Source: Singulisphaera sp. GP187 (GTDB lineage: Bacteria; Planctomycetota; Planctomycetia; Gemmatales; Gemmataceae). From it: a DNA stretch of 53,177 nt. The position numbers and the translations under genes were made by a program. A model generated the notes under the pieces. It was not told the DNA's origin, did not search any database, and saw only the letters and a list, made by a program, of their open reading frames with translations. Numbering within the stretch: position 1 is the first letter of the stretch; each line of letters begins with the position of its first letter. Positions 34,975-43,211 of the stretch are shown here, piece after piece. The DNA is taken from positions 1 through 53,177 of the forward strand of contig CAMDQN010000031.1 in the NCBI GenBank assembly GCA_945905925.1, in the 5' to 3' direction.

Positions 34975-35047
34975 AGTAGTAGGCACACTCCGTGTGCCGT
35001 CGCTACTCCCAGCGCGTTGCAACGGCACACGGAGTGTGCCTACTACT
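34975..35047. repeat. Perfect 26-bp inverted repeat carrying the lpxK stop codon
   Basis: Arms 34975-35000 and 35022-35047 are perfect complements (AGTAGTAGGCACACTCCGTG inward from the left), with a 21-base loop. The lpxK stop TAG at 35045-35043 lies within the right arm's GTAG motif. It sits between lpxK and hldE, and may attenuate read-through between them. Confidence 0.8.
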
Positions 35048-36107
35048 TTGAAATCACCCGCTCCAATACCCCTGCGAAGGCTTCTTCTCCATCGCGGAAT
35101 TTCAGCCCGATTCGCACGGCCCATAGCGGGCGGGCGGCAAGATCGGGCACGCGTAACTTCACCCAGTCCTTCTGCGTCGTCGCGATCACCGCATCGGCCG
35201 GAAGCGCGTTCGCCCAGCGGGTGAGGTCGCCCACGTCTTCGCGCGTGTAAGCGTGGTGGTCCGCGAACGCGCGGAAGTTCACCACTGTCACGCCTAACCC
35301 TTCAAGCGTGTACCGAAACGCGGTCGGGTTGCCGATACCGCAGAACGCGCCCACCGGTTTGCCGCGGAGCGATTCCAGCACCTCGTGCGAACCGTTGCAC
35401 CCGATTAACTCTGTTGGCCGGTGTTCCGTCGTCGCGATAGGCACGTCGGGTAACCTCTGCCTCAGCCACGTACGAATCGCTTCGGCTTCGCCGACGGCCA
35501 CCTGATCACATCGCGTCAGCAGCACGGCACCGGAGCGTCGTAACCCCCTCGCGGGTTCGCGGAGCGTGCCGCGCGGGAACATGTGGTCGCACATCGGCGG
35601 GCACGTCGTATCAATCAGCACGATGTCGAGGTCGCGGTGCAGCCGGCGGTGCTGGAAGCCGTCGTCGAGTACGAGCAGTTCAGCCTCCAACTCCTCGACC
35701 GCAGTGGCCGCGCTCACCACGCGATCCGCGCCTTGAAGGTGCGGCACATCCGGCAGGTTTTCTTCCAACACCATCGCTTCGTCGTTGCGCCCTTGTTCGC
35801 TTCCGTAGCCGCGACTGAGGATCGCCACTTGTACGTCGCGTTCGCGGAAGTATTTCGCGACCCATTCGACGCACGGGGTCTTGCCGGTGCCGCCGAGCGT
35901 GAGGTTACCGACGCTTACCACCGGCACCGCGGCGCGATGTACACGCTTCCATCCGCGATCGAATAAGCCGTTCCGCGTGCGCACCGCGAGGCCGTAGGGC
36001 AGGCTCGCGAGCAGTAATCCGGATCGCGCCGCCATCGCGAGCGGGCCGCGCCGTTCCCCGCGAATCAGTGCGTACCACGACTCCGGGTTAATCCTCTCGG
36101 CCTCCAC
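35043..36107 (-). CDS. lpxK: Tetraacyldisaccharide 4'-kinase
   Basis: A 354-residue membrane-associated kinase that adds the 4' phosphate to lipid A. The Walker A motif GNLTLGGTGKTP is at about 68-78. LVLDDGFQHRRLHRDLDIVL carries the catalytic Asp/His, followed by CPPMCDHMFPRGTLREP and LLTRCDQV. An N-terminal helix (about 24-45) is the usual membrane anchor. The GTG at 36107 has no good ribosome binding site. An ATT at 36092 follows GGAGG and GAGAGG and would give a start IN(M)PESWY, so a rare start codon is possible. The last codon's TAG comes from an inverted repeat. Confidence 0.9.
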   Translation of the reverse strand: MEAERINPESWYALIRGERRGPLAMAARSGLLLASLPYGLAVRTRNGLFDRGWKRVHRAAVPVVSVGNLTLGGTGKTPCVEWVAKYFRERDVQVAILSRGYGSEQGRNDEAMVLEENLPDVPHLQGADRVVSAATAVEELEAELLVLDDGFQHRRLHRDLDIVLIDTTCPPMCDHMFPRGTLREPARGLRRSGAVLLTRCDQVAVGEAEAIRTWLRQRLPDVPIATTEHRPTELIGCNGSHEVLESLRGKPVGAFCGIGNPTAFRYTLEGLGVTVVNFRAFADHHAYTREDVGDLTRWANALPADAVIATTQKDWVKLRVPDLAARPLWAVRIGLKFRDGEEAFAGVLERVISK

Positions 36108-36368
36108 GCGCGCATTGGGCGATGAACTGTATCCGCGGCGAACCAAGCGTGTCAACGCGAAGCGCACAGGAACAGACACGACAACTCGCCATACTTGCCC
36201 ACGGCGAGAAAGCGAACACCGAAACGCCAGCCGGGTACGAACCGCGGATGAGAAATGAGGCAGCGCACACGTTTTCAGTTGCGGAACCGTACCGGTCGCG
36301 TTTATCACTTGAGATGACCCGTCATTCGCGATCCGACACTGCGCCCATCTCATTCTCCGAGGTTTTGC
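36108..36368. other. Divergent intergenic region between lpxK and DUF1559 genes
   Basis: About 260 bases without a supported gene. No convincing promoter pair was found on either strand by eye. GAGG at 36360-36363 is the ribosome binding site of the next gene. Confidence 0.5.
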
Positions 36369-37289
36369 ATGTGTTCGAGTTCCCTCTTGCGCCCGCGTCG
36401 CGCTGGTTCTGGCTTTACGCTGATTGAACTGCTGGTCGTCATCGCCATCATTGCCATCTTGATCGGGTTGTTGCTCCCGGCCGTTCAGAAGGTGCGTGAG
36501 GCCGCCGCGCGCATGAAGTGCCAGAACAACCTCAAACAGATCGGTCTCGCCCTGCACGGCTTCCACGACGCCACCGGTTCCATGCCGCCCGCTTGCACCG
36601 GTGGCTCGTACGGCACCATCACCGCGCCGACGGGGCAGAGCGGGAGCATCGGCTACACCGTTTTCATTCTTCCGTACATGGAACAAAACGTGGTATTCCA
36701 GACGATGAACCTCACCGTTGCCTACACCACCGCGCCCAACAACGCTCAACTCTTTACACGGTTTTCAACGTTTCTCTGCCCGTCCGGCGAGGTCGAGGAC
36801 GCGGGCAACGTGGCGGGGAAAACGCAGCACTATCCGGCCGTACTCGGCGCGAAGGGCACGAACCCGCAGGGTGGGACGGCGTACCCGCTCGTGGTGACCG
36901 CAGCGACGCCCGCCCACGGCGGCGTAGCCACGAACGGGATCATGTACTTGCAATCACGGACGAAACTGACGGGCATCACGGACGGCGCCTCCAACACACT
37001 CATGGTTGGGGAGATGTCGTTCAAGACCGCGAACTGCTTCCGGCCCTGGAGCCGGGGATGGGACAGCGAAGCGACCCCGACCGGGAAGAACGTGATCAAC
37101 CCTATCAACAGCACCCCATACGATGGCGCGAACGGTTTCAACGACGTGAGCTTCGGCAGCCCGCACACGCGTGGGTCCAACTTCGTTCTCGGTGACGGTT
37201 CGGTCCGGTTCGTATCGCAGACGATCGCGATGCCGAACTATTTGGCGGCTGCGAGTCGGGACGGTGGCGAGATCCTTCCCCTGAACTGA
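36369..37289 (+). CDS. DUF1559 protein with type IV pilin-like N-terminus
   Basis: A 306-residue protein of the DUF1559 (SBP_bac_10) group that planctomycetes carry in many copies. The prepilin cleavage and methylation site GSGFTLIELLVVIAIIAI at about 13-30 starts the hydrophobic helix. LLPAVQKVREAAARMKCQNN and LKQIGLALHGFHDA follow, which are family hallmarks. The C-terminus contains FGSPHTRGSNFVLGDGSVRF, the usual H-x-G...GDGSV motif. It probably forms a pseudopilin-like surface fibre or secretion part. A lipoprotein gene follows after 39 bases and a small hairpin at 37291-37312. Confidence 0.92.
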   Translation: MCSSSLLRPRRAGSGFTLIELLVVIAIIAILIGLLLPAVQKVREAAARMKCQNNLKQIGLALHGFHDATGSMPPACTGGSYGTITAPTGQSGSIGYTVFILPYMEQNVVFQTMNLTVAYTTAPNNAQLFTRFSTFLCPSGEVEDAGNVAGKTQHYPAVLGAKGTNPQGGTAYPLVVTAATPAHGGVATNGIMYLQSRTKLTGITDGASNTLMVGEMSFKTANCFRPWSRGWDSEATPTGKNVINPINSTPYDGANGFNDVSFGSPHTRGSNFVLGDGSVRFVSQTIAMPNYLAAASRDGGEILPLN

Positions 37290-37328
37290 TGCGCCGGGCT
37301 GCAGTCCGGCGCGCTATACGGAGGCGTC

Positions 37329-37781
37329 ATGTCGCTTCGTCGATCGGTTCGCGCTCTCGTGGGTGTTGCTTTTCTGGTGACTGGTTGTTTGGCCGCAGGG
37401 TGCGGTGGTCAGAAGACCGCGCGCGTTTCGGGGAAGGTGATGTACAAAGGACAGCCGCTTCCCGCGGGGAAGATCTATTTCATGCCGGACACGGCGAAGG
37501 GCAACACCGGGCAGCCGGGCTACGCCGACATCAAGAACGGGCTGTACGACACCGCGGCGCCCGGCGGTCAGGCGGCGGTGGGCGGCCCCATGCTCGTTGC
37601 GATCACGGGGGTCGATCCGTCGGTGAAACCCGAAAAGGCCACGGGCGACGTGACTGCGAAGTCGCTGTTCGAGCGCTACGAGACGGCGACCGAACTCTCC
37701 GGCTCGGACAACGTGAAAGACTTCGACGTTCCCGAGGATGCCGGCAAGCGGCCAGCGAAGAAGGCGAACGCCGGTCCATAG
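37329..37781 (+). CDS. Small lipoprotein paired with DUF1559
   Basis: A 150-residue lipoprotein. The signal peptide MSLRRSVRALVGVAFLVTGC ends in a lipobox (LVTGC, or LAAGC two turns later). The mature part contains RVSGKVMYKGQPLPAGKIYF, like the carboxypeptidase-regulatory beta sandwich. Such short lipoproteins commonly follow DUF1559 genes, so they may work together at the cell surface. GGAGG is just upstream (CGGAGGCGTC before the ATG). The function is unknown. Confidence 0.85.
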   Translation: MSLRRSVRALVGVAFLVTGCLAAGCGGQKTARVSGKVMYKGQPLPAGKIYFMPDTAKGNTGQPGYADIKNGLYDTAAPGGQAAVGGPMLVAITGVDPSVKPEKATGDVTAKSLFERYETATELSGSDNVKDFDVPEDAGKRPAKKANAGP

Positions 37782-37917
37782 CTACCCACGAAGCCACGAT
37801 CGTTTCCCTCGCTGCGCGTCCGTCGGACATGCGATCCGGCGGTGCGCGGTCGTACTCAATGTGGCGGCGAACCACCTCCCCGGAGTATCATGTCAACGTA
37901 ACCACGAGGGCGCGGCG

Positions 37918-38235
37918 ATGACGGTGCGGCACATGCGGCTCACGGTCGGTCTGTTCTTCCTGTGCGCCGGAACCACACTTCTGGCCCTTCGCCTGTTCGT
38001 GCCAGGCGCCATGGCGCAACTGTTCGATCCCACACGAATGCTGCTCGGGGCGTTCCTCGCGCTGGTGTTCGCGGGGTTAAACCTGGTGAAGTGGTACGCG
38101 GGTTGGCTCGCCTATCAGGAAGCGACGACACCGGTGCGCCGGCCGCTTCAACCGGACTCGGCCGCGACGCGGGACTCCGGACCGAACCCGGCATTCGACT
38201 TCAGCGAGCCGACCGACAAGCCGCCGAACCCCTGA
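37918..38235 (+). CDS. Small membrane protein, hypothetical
   Basis: A 105-residue protein with two membrane segments, LTVGLFFLCAGTTLLALRLF (about 8-27) and MLLGAFLALVFAGLNLVKWY (about 42-61), then a hydrophilic tail rich in Pro and Asp. GAGGG precedes the ATG. It is read in the same frame as a longer upstream open frame that has no support. It has no recognised family. It lies 25 bases upstream of larE and may be co-transcribed with it. Confidence 0.65.
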   Translation: MTVRHMRLTVGLFFLCAGTTLLALRLFVPGAMAQLFDPTRMLLGAFLALVFAGLNLVKWYAGWLAYQEATTPVRRPLQPDSAATRDSGPNPAFDFSEPTDKPPNP

Positions 38236-38260
38236 CCCTACCCGCGGGTATACTGAAGAC

Positions 38261-39133
38261 ATGGGCCTAGCAACACAACCGCACGTCCTGAGCGCGGAAC
38301 TCGACGCAAAACAAGATCATTTGCTCACGGTGCTGCGAGAACTGGGTGGCGTGGCGGTCGCGTTCAGTGGCGGCATCGACAGCACGGTCGTTGCAAAGGC
38401 CGCGTTCCTGGCGCTCGGCGAACGGGCGATCGCGGTCACGGCCGACAGCGCGAGCGTCGCTCGCACCGAACTCGCGGACGCACGCGAACTCGCGACGCTC
38501 ATCGGCATCCGGCACGTCGTCGTTCGCACCGACGAGTTTCGCAACCCGGACTACACGAAGAACGACGGCACCCGCTGTTACCATTGCAAGACGGAACTCT
38601 ACACCACGGTCGAATCGCTGCTGCCGGGACTCGGGGTTACGTTCATCGTGAGTGGCGCGAACCTCGACGATCTCGGTGACTACCGGCCGGGACTGGTCGC
38701 GGCGACGGAACACCATGTCCGGCATCCGCTCCAAGAAACTGGGTTCACGAAGGCCGACGTTCGCGCGCTCGCGCTTCACTGGGGACTTCCCACGTGGGAC
38801 AAGCCCGCTGCGCCTTGCCTGTCGAGTCGCATGGCGCCCGGTGTCGCGGTCACGCCGGAACGCACGAAGCGCGTCGAGGATGCGGAAGCGTTCTTGCGAT
38901 CTCTGGGTCTGCGTGAGTGCCGCGTGCGCTACCACGAAGGCGATCTGGCGCGTGTGGAAGTGCCGCTGGGCGAAGTCCCGAAACTTGCGTGCGACCCATT
39001 GCGCACCGAACTCACGGGCACGCTGCACGCGCTGGGCTTCAAGTTCGTGACGCTCGACCTCGACGGCTTCCGCAGCGGCAGCCTGAACGAACTCGTACCG
39101 CTGGAAATTCGGAAAGTGTACAGCAGGCAGTGA
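38261..39133 (+). CDS. larE: ATP-dependent sacrificial sulfur transferase LarE
   Basis: A 290-residue PP-loop enzyme. AVAFSGGIDSTVVAKA at about 31-46 is the ATP pyrophosphatase loop. The block KNDGTRCYHCKTELY is a family marker. APCLSSRMAPG holds Cys about 186, the sulfur donor in the one-Cys type of LarE. LarE loads sulfur onto the nickel-pincer nucleotide cofactor of lactate racemase and relatives. The partners LarB and LarC are not in this window, so the target enzyme is unknown. Confidence 0.92.
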   Translation: MGLATQPHVLSAELDAKQDHLLTVLRELGGVAVAFSGGIDSTVVAKAAFLALGERAIAVTADSASVARTELADARELATLIGIRHVVVRTDEFRNPDYTKNDGTRCYHCKTELYTTVESLLPGLGVTFIVSGANLDDLGDYRPGLVAATEHHVRHPLQETGFTKADVRALALHWGLPTWDKPAAPCLSSRMAPGVAVTPERTKRVEDAEAFLRSLGLRECRVRYHEGDLARVEVPLGEVPKLACDPLRTELTGTLHALGFKFVTLDLDGFRSGSLNELVPLEIRKVYSRQ

Positions 39134-39251
39134 GCAGGGGGGTAGAGTCAGAGAGGAACTTGAACGCTGTTCGCCACCCTGGTTTTTGTCGTCTGTTCTC
39201 TGTCGCCTGCGATCTACCCACTGCCCACTACCTCCTGACAACTTTAAAACC

Positions 39252-39512
39252 ATGACCCCGCTACCTGCCGCGACCGCGCTGGATCAGTTCTTCCTCGACG
39301 CCCGCAGCAAGTTGCTTGAAGCGGCGGCGATCTTCGATCGTGTCGGGCGCGGCGATGGCTCCGAGAACGCCGCCACTGACCCGCGCCTTGTGAAACTGCG
39401 GAAGGCCGTCGAGGTGCTGCTCGGCGACGCGCCGAACAAGGCCGAGTTGCTTCAACAACTTTTCTCACTTCCGTACGATGCGGACTGGGCGCGGCCCGCA
39501 CCGCGGTACTGA
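39252..39512 (+). CDS. Small hypothetical protein
   Basis: An 86-residue, mostly helical protein (ALDQFFLDARSKLLEAAAIF, then RLVKLRKAVEVLLGDAPNKA, ending SLPYDADWARPAPRY). It has no membrane segment or known motif. ATG 39252 is taken as start; the frame upstream lies in a repeat-like gap. Its Ala/Leu-rich helices and good codon use for this genome support a real gene, but no family is recognised. Confidence 0.6.
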   Translation: MTPLPAATALDQFFLDARSKLLEAAAIFDRVGRGDGSENAATDPRLVKLRKAVEVLLGDAPNKAELLQQLFSLPYDADWARPAPRY

Positions 39513-39515
39513 CTC

Positions 39516-39544
39516 TTGCGCGTGTAGCGGTCGTTCCGTAATAC
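39516..39544 (+). promoter_or_regulatory. Candidate promoter upstream of the zinc-ribbon gene
   Basis: TTGCGC at 39516-39521, 17 bases, then TAATAC at 39539-39544. It begins right after the preceding stop codon and is about 130 bases before the next ATG. Confidence 0.35.
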
Positions 39545-39672
39545 GATGCGCGATTTTTCCCAAGCGTGGGGTTCCGCCCCGTCGCGTTCGCGTTTACCAT
39601 GTTCCGCACAGATCGTTCCGTTACGTCGCGAAACCTGCTCAATCTCCTGCCTCACGCGGGGAGTTCGTCACC

Positions 39673-41076
39673 ATGCCGATTACGTTGGGTTGCCCGTCGT
39701 GCGGGAAGCGGTTCCGGGCGCGGGACGAGTCCGCGGGGAAGAAGGTGAAATGCCCGTACTGCCAGGCGGCGGTGCCGGTGCCCACTGCGGAAGAGGCGGC
39801 CACGGCCGGCGCGCCGACCGCTCCGCTCCCGCCGTCGTTCGAGCCTCCAGTCCCTCCGCCGCCTCCCTCTCGCCCGGTTCCTGCGTCCCCGGCACCGGTC
39901 GTTGCGTCCCCCGACGATTGGGGTGCGCTCCCCGCGGCACCGGCCGAAATCGCACCGGAACCCGAACCGAACCCGTTCCCGACCGCAACGCCGCGCGAAC
40001 GGGACCGCGGGGACAAGCCGCGCCCGAAGCCAGCCCAGCCCGTACCGATGAAGGGCGAGAAAGGTGAGAAGGGCGAGAAGGGGAGCACGAAGAAGAAGGA
40101 AACCGAGAAGACGCCCGACGAGGTGCTAGCGAAGAAGTGGGGGTCCGTGCGGCGTGGGTTGTTATTGGTGCAGTTCGCGCTGTTGTTCGTCGCCTTGCTC
40201 GGGTTCGTCGGGTTTGGAAAGGCGGTGTACGAGAGGTCTGTCGGTCCGCTACCCACGGACAAGGATCCCGGGCTGATCAAAATCGAAGGGTACATCAACA
40301 CCGGGGGCACGCAGGCCATCGATATATCGAAGGCGGAGGAACTCGACTTACTCGTTTACGGGTTGCCGGTGTTCGCGGCCGGTTTCTTCCTGACGCTCGG
40401 TCGATTGTTCAGCAGCGGCGGCCCGCGGAACAGTGGCGCGCGCGGGCTGTTCGCGCTGAGCGGGTTGCTCACGCTGGCCACACTGATCGCGCTGGTGGCC
40501 TCGGCCGTGTGTTGGAAGATGCTCTTCCTCGCGGAGTCCCATTACGCCCTGCTGGCGCTTGTGGTCTGTGGTCTGTTGGCGGAGTTCTGGTTCCTCACCG
40601 CGCTGACTGCGAGCGGACTGGCGCTGAAGCGACCGGCCGTCGCGCGGGCGGTGGGGTTCGTGGGGCTCGCGGAGGGTATGAGTATAGTGATCGCGACGCT
40701 CGTGCTGGTTCAGGTTCCGGTGTGGCAGTCGCTGGGCTGGAACCCGTACGTGCAGCAGACCGGTCGCCCGAAGGAAAAGGAACTGGTCCGCGTTGCCCCG
40801 GCCCCGAAGGAAAAAGAGCCGCCCCCGAAGAAGGGTGCTCCTCCTCAACCAGCCCCGCCCCCTCAACCGGCGCCGGCCGTTGCCCCGAAGGAAACGGACC
40901 CGGCCCTGGTCGAATGGCGGATGTACGAACAGGCCGTGCTGATGATCGGTTGGTTGATCTTGGTGGCCTCGTACTCGCGCGCGGTGCGCGGCGTGCGGGT
41001 CGGCGCCCGCGATTTCATCCGGACGGTGGAAGACAAGGACGACGACAAGGATGAAGGGAAGGGCGCGGAGAAGTGA
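39673..41076 (+). CDS. Zinc-ribbon membrane protein with Pro-rich and GEK-repeat linker
   Basis: A 467-residue protein. The N-terminal zinc ribbon CPSCGKRFRARDESAGKKVK-CPYC is at about 7-30. A long Pro/Ala linker follows, then PMKGEKGEKGEKGSTKKK (about 122-139). Five or six membrane segments come next: LLLVQFALLFVALLGFVGFG, LLVYGLPVFAAGFFLTLG, LFALSGLLTLATLIALVASA, YALLALVVCGLLAEFWFL and VGLAEGMSIVIATLVLVQV. A second Pro/Lys linker and one more membrane helix end in a DKDDDKDEGK tail. This layout recurs in Gemmata proteins. The function is unknown. GGGGAG lies before the ATG, and the stop overlaps the next gene. Confidence 0.82.
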   Translation: MPITLGCPSCGKRFRARDESAGKKVKCPYCQAAVPVPTAEEAATAGAPTAPLPPSFEPPVPPPPPSRPVPASPAPVVASPDDWGALPAAPAEIAPEPEPNPFPTATPRERDRGDKPRPKPAQPVPMKGEKGEKGEKGSTKKKETEKTPDEVLAKKWGSVRRGLLLVQFALLFVALLGFVGFGKAVYERSVGPLPTDKDPGLIKIEGYINTGGTQAIDISKAEELDLLVYGLPVFAAGFFLTLGRLFSSGGPRNSGARGLFALSGLLTLATLIALVASAVCWKMLFLAESHYALLALVVCGLLAEFWFLTALTASGLALKRPAVARAVGFVGLAEGMSIVIATLVLVQVPVWQSLGWNPYVQQTGRPKEKELVRVAPAPKEKEPPPKKGAPPQPAPPPQPAPAVAPKETDPALVEWRMYEQAVLMIGWLILVASYSRAVRGVRVGARDFIRTVEDKDDDKDEGKGAEK

Positions 41077-41753
41077 CGACACCCACGTTCACACCCGGCC
41101 CGAAGCTGAACATGGTTCGGGCGCCCGACGGCACCGTTCACACCGTCCCCGAGGGCTGGGCGCTCGTGCCGCCCGGTGACGCGGCCCTCACTCGCCGGGT
41201 GCGCGCCGCCGGCGAGAGCTGGTCCGTCGCGGAGAATCGCGGGCGCAAGGTGTTCTCGCGCGGCGTGTGGGCACCGGCCGACACTGTCGCGCGCGTCAAA
41301 CTCGAACTCGAAGCGGAACGCTCTACGGAAAGTTTCGCACGCCGCAAACTCGCAGACGCGGGCCGGCGCGAGAATGCACAGACCGAGTACGTCGAAGAGT
41401 TTTGGCTCGCGGTGCGCACGTTCCTCGACTTCCACCCGAACCACGCCGAACTCGCGGACCGCCTCGCGCGAGCGGTGGCCGACCAAGCCACTCCGGTCGG
41501 CAGCGGAACGGTCGCGCGCACGAAACGCATCCCCGTCGAACAGCGTGCCGAAGCTGCGGTCTTCGCGTGGCTGCGGCACCAGACCACCGGTTACGATTCC
41601 ATGACGATCCCGCGAGTGAAGGGGAAGCGGCGCGAGGTGCGCCGGATGCTCGCGCGGCGGTCACAAGAGTTGCTCGGGCGCTACCGCAACGGCGAGGCGC
41701 CGGTCGAGACGTGTCCACTTCAACAGGCGCTGGTCAACGAAGCCGCCGCTTAG
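41073..41753 (+). CDS. DUF2293 domain protein
   Basis: A 226-residue cytoplasmic protein. The C-terminal half has AVFAWLRHQTTGYDSMTIPR followed by VKGKRREVRRMLARRSQELL, the pattern of DUF2293. The N-terminal half (NMVRAPDGTVHTVPEGWALV, PPGDAALTRRVRAAG) is less conserved. It begins with GTG in a 4-base overlap with the stop of the zinc-ribbon gene, so the two are translationally coupled. The biochemical role of DUF2293 is not known to me. Confidence 0.82.
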   Translation: MTTPTFTPGPKLNMVRAPDGTVHTVPEGWALVPPGDAALTRRVRAAGESWSVAENRGRKVFSRGVWAPADTVARVKLELEAERSTESFARRKLADAGRRENAQTEYVEEFWLAVRTFLDFHPNHAELADRLARAVADQATPVGSGTVARTKRIPVEQRAEAAVFAWLRHQTTGYDSMTIPRVKGKRREVRRMLARRSQELLGRYRNGEAPVETCPLQQALVNEAAA

Positions 41754-41823
41754 CGTTGGACACGGAGAGGCCATTTCTTGCACCACCTGGCCCGACGGGT
41801 CCAATCCTAAACGACTGCGAAGG

Positions 41824-43098
41824 CTACATGTACAATTCGCGGACCGGCTTGCCGGTCTTCACCACACGCGGGAGCGGGCGCCCGCCGGGCGTGTCGCGCT
41901 CCGTCGTGTAGTCGATGCCGAGCATCTCGCAGACCGTGGCGAAGAAGTCCGCGGTCGATACCGGACGCTCCTCGACCTTCGCGCCGGTCTTGTCGGTGCA
42001 GCCGATCACCTGACCACCCCTCACGCCGCCGCCCATGAATACCGTGGACCACGCCTTCGCGAAGTGGTCGCGACCCTTTCCCTTGAACACCGGCGTGCGA
42101 CCGAATTCGCCCATCCAGATCACAAGCGTGCTGTCGAGCATCCCGCGTTCTTGCAGGTCGGTCACGAGCGCGGTCATCGAGTGGTCGAGCGGGCCGCACA
42201 GTTTCTTGACGGCCTCGTTATTCTCGAAGTGCGTGTCCCAACCGCCCAACCCGACCTCGACGAACTTCACGCCGGTCTCGATCAAGCGGCGGGCGAGCAG
42301 ACACCCCTGCCCGAACGCGCTGTCGCCGTAAGCGGTGCGTGACTTCGCGGGTTCCAGCGACAGGTCGAACGCTTTCGCCTTCTCGGTGTGCATCAACTGA
42401 ACCGCGCGGTCGTACACGCTGCGGTGGGCCTGGCTCAGCGGCGCCTTGTACTCGCCCGCGAAGCCCTTTTCGAGTTCGTCGAGGAGCCCGAGTCGGCCCT
42501 CGACCGTGGGCGCGCTGACCATCGCCTTCAGGTTCTGAACCCCTTTCGCGGGGTCGTGGACGAACAACGGCTGGTACTTCGGGCCGAGAAAGCCGGGACC
42601 GTGACTGCGGTCGCGCACGTCGGCGACCGCGACGTAACTCGGCACGGGGAACTCAGGATCGCCGATCGCTTCCGACGTGATCGACCCCATGCTCGGGTAT
42701 GTCAACCCGCCTTGACCGGACTGGTAGCCAGTCCGCAGGTGAACGCGAGCGCGGAGGTGTTCGTTCTCGATGGTGCTCATCCCGCGAACGATCGCGGCGT
42801 GCTTCATCTGGTCCGCGAACTTCGGCAGCAGTTCGCTAATCTGGATGCCGTTGACTGCGGTGGGAATGGCCTTGTAGATGCCGCACTCGGGCACGTCCGG
42901 CTTCATGTCGAAGGTGTCGGTGTGCGGCGGTCCGCCGTCCATCCAGAGGACGATGCATGCCTTCGCTTTGGCCTTCGGTTTCGCTTCGCCGTCGCGCGCG
43001 GCGAGGATCGGCAGCCAACCCGTGAGCGAAGCGGCCGAGACGCCGGCGGCAGCAAGCTTCAGCGCGTCTCGACGATTCAGCGATTGGAATGAAGACAT
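41824..43098 (-). CDS. DUF1501 protein, Tat-exported sulfatase-like fold
   Basis: A 424-residue protein of the DUF1501 group. NRRDALKLAAAGVSAASLTG is a Tat signal at about 8-27. Then come ACIVLWMDGGPPHTDTFDMK at about 47-66, GMSTIENEHLRARVHLRTGY, EVGLGGWDTHFENNEAV and WMGEFGRTPVFKGKGRDHF, matching the metal-site order of alkaline-phosphatase-like proteins. It lies downstream of the DUF1549 gene (gap 113 bases) on the same strand, the usual planctomycete pair. The substrate is unknown; roles in polysaccharide handling have been proposed. Confidence 0.93.
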   Translation of the reverse strand: MSSFQSLNRRDALKLAAAGVSAASLTGWLPILAARDGEAKPKAKAKACIVLWMDGGPPHTDTFDMKPDVPECGIYKAIPTAVNGIQISELLPKFADQMKHAAIVRGMSTIENEHLRARVHLRTGYQSGQGGLTYPSMGSITSEAIGDPEFPVPSYVAVADVRDRSHGPGFLGPKYQPLFVHDPAKGVQNLKAMVSAPTVEGRLGLLDELEKGFAGEYKAPLSQAHRSVYDRAVQLMHTEKAKAFDLSLEPAKSRTAYGDSAFGQGCLLARRLIETGVKFVEVGLGGWDTHFENNEAVKKLCGPLDHSMTALVTDLQERGMLDSTLVIWMGEFGRTPVFKGKGRDHFAKAWSTVFMGGGVRGGQVIGCTDKTGAKVEERPVSTADFFATVCEMLGIDYTTERDTPGGRPLPRVVKTGKPVRELYM

Positions 43099-43211
43099 CG
43101 AACTCTCATAGAAGTTGCTTGAGGGTATCTTGAGCTTCGCTTGACTAAGGAGTCGTTTAGCGTTGGTCCCGCAGGAGCTATCTTGGGTTTCCTCAGATTG
43201 TAAACCGATCC

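Noticed and set aside
37289-37921. 210-residue open frame on the + strand over the lipoprotein gene
   Set aside because: Out of frame with the lipoprotein signal peptide and lipobox; Arg-rich shadow.
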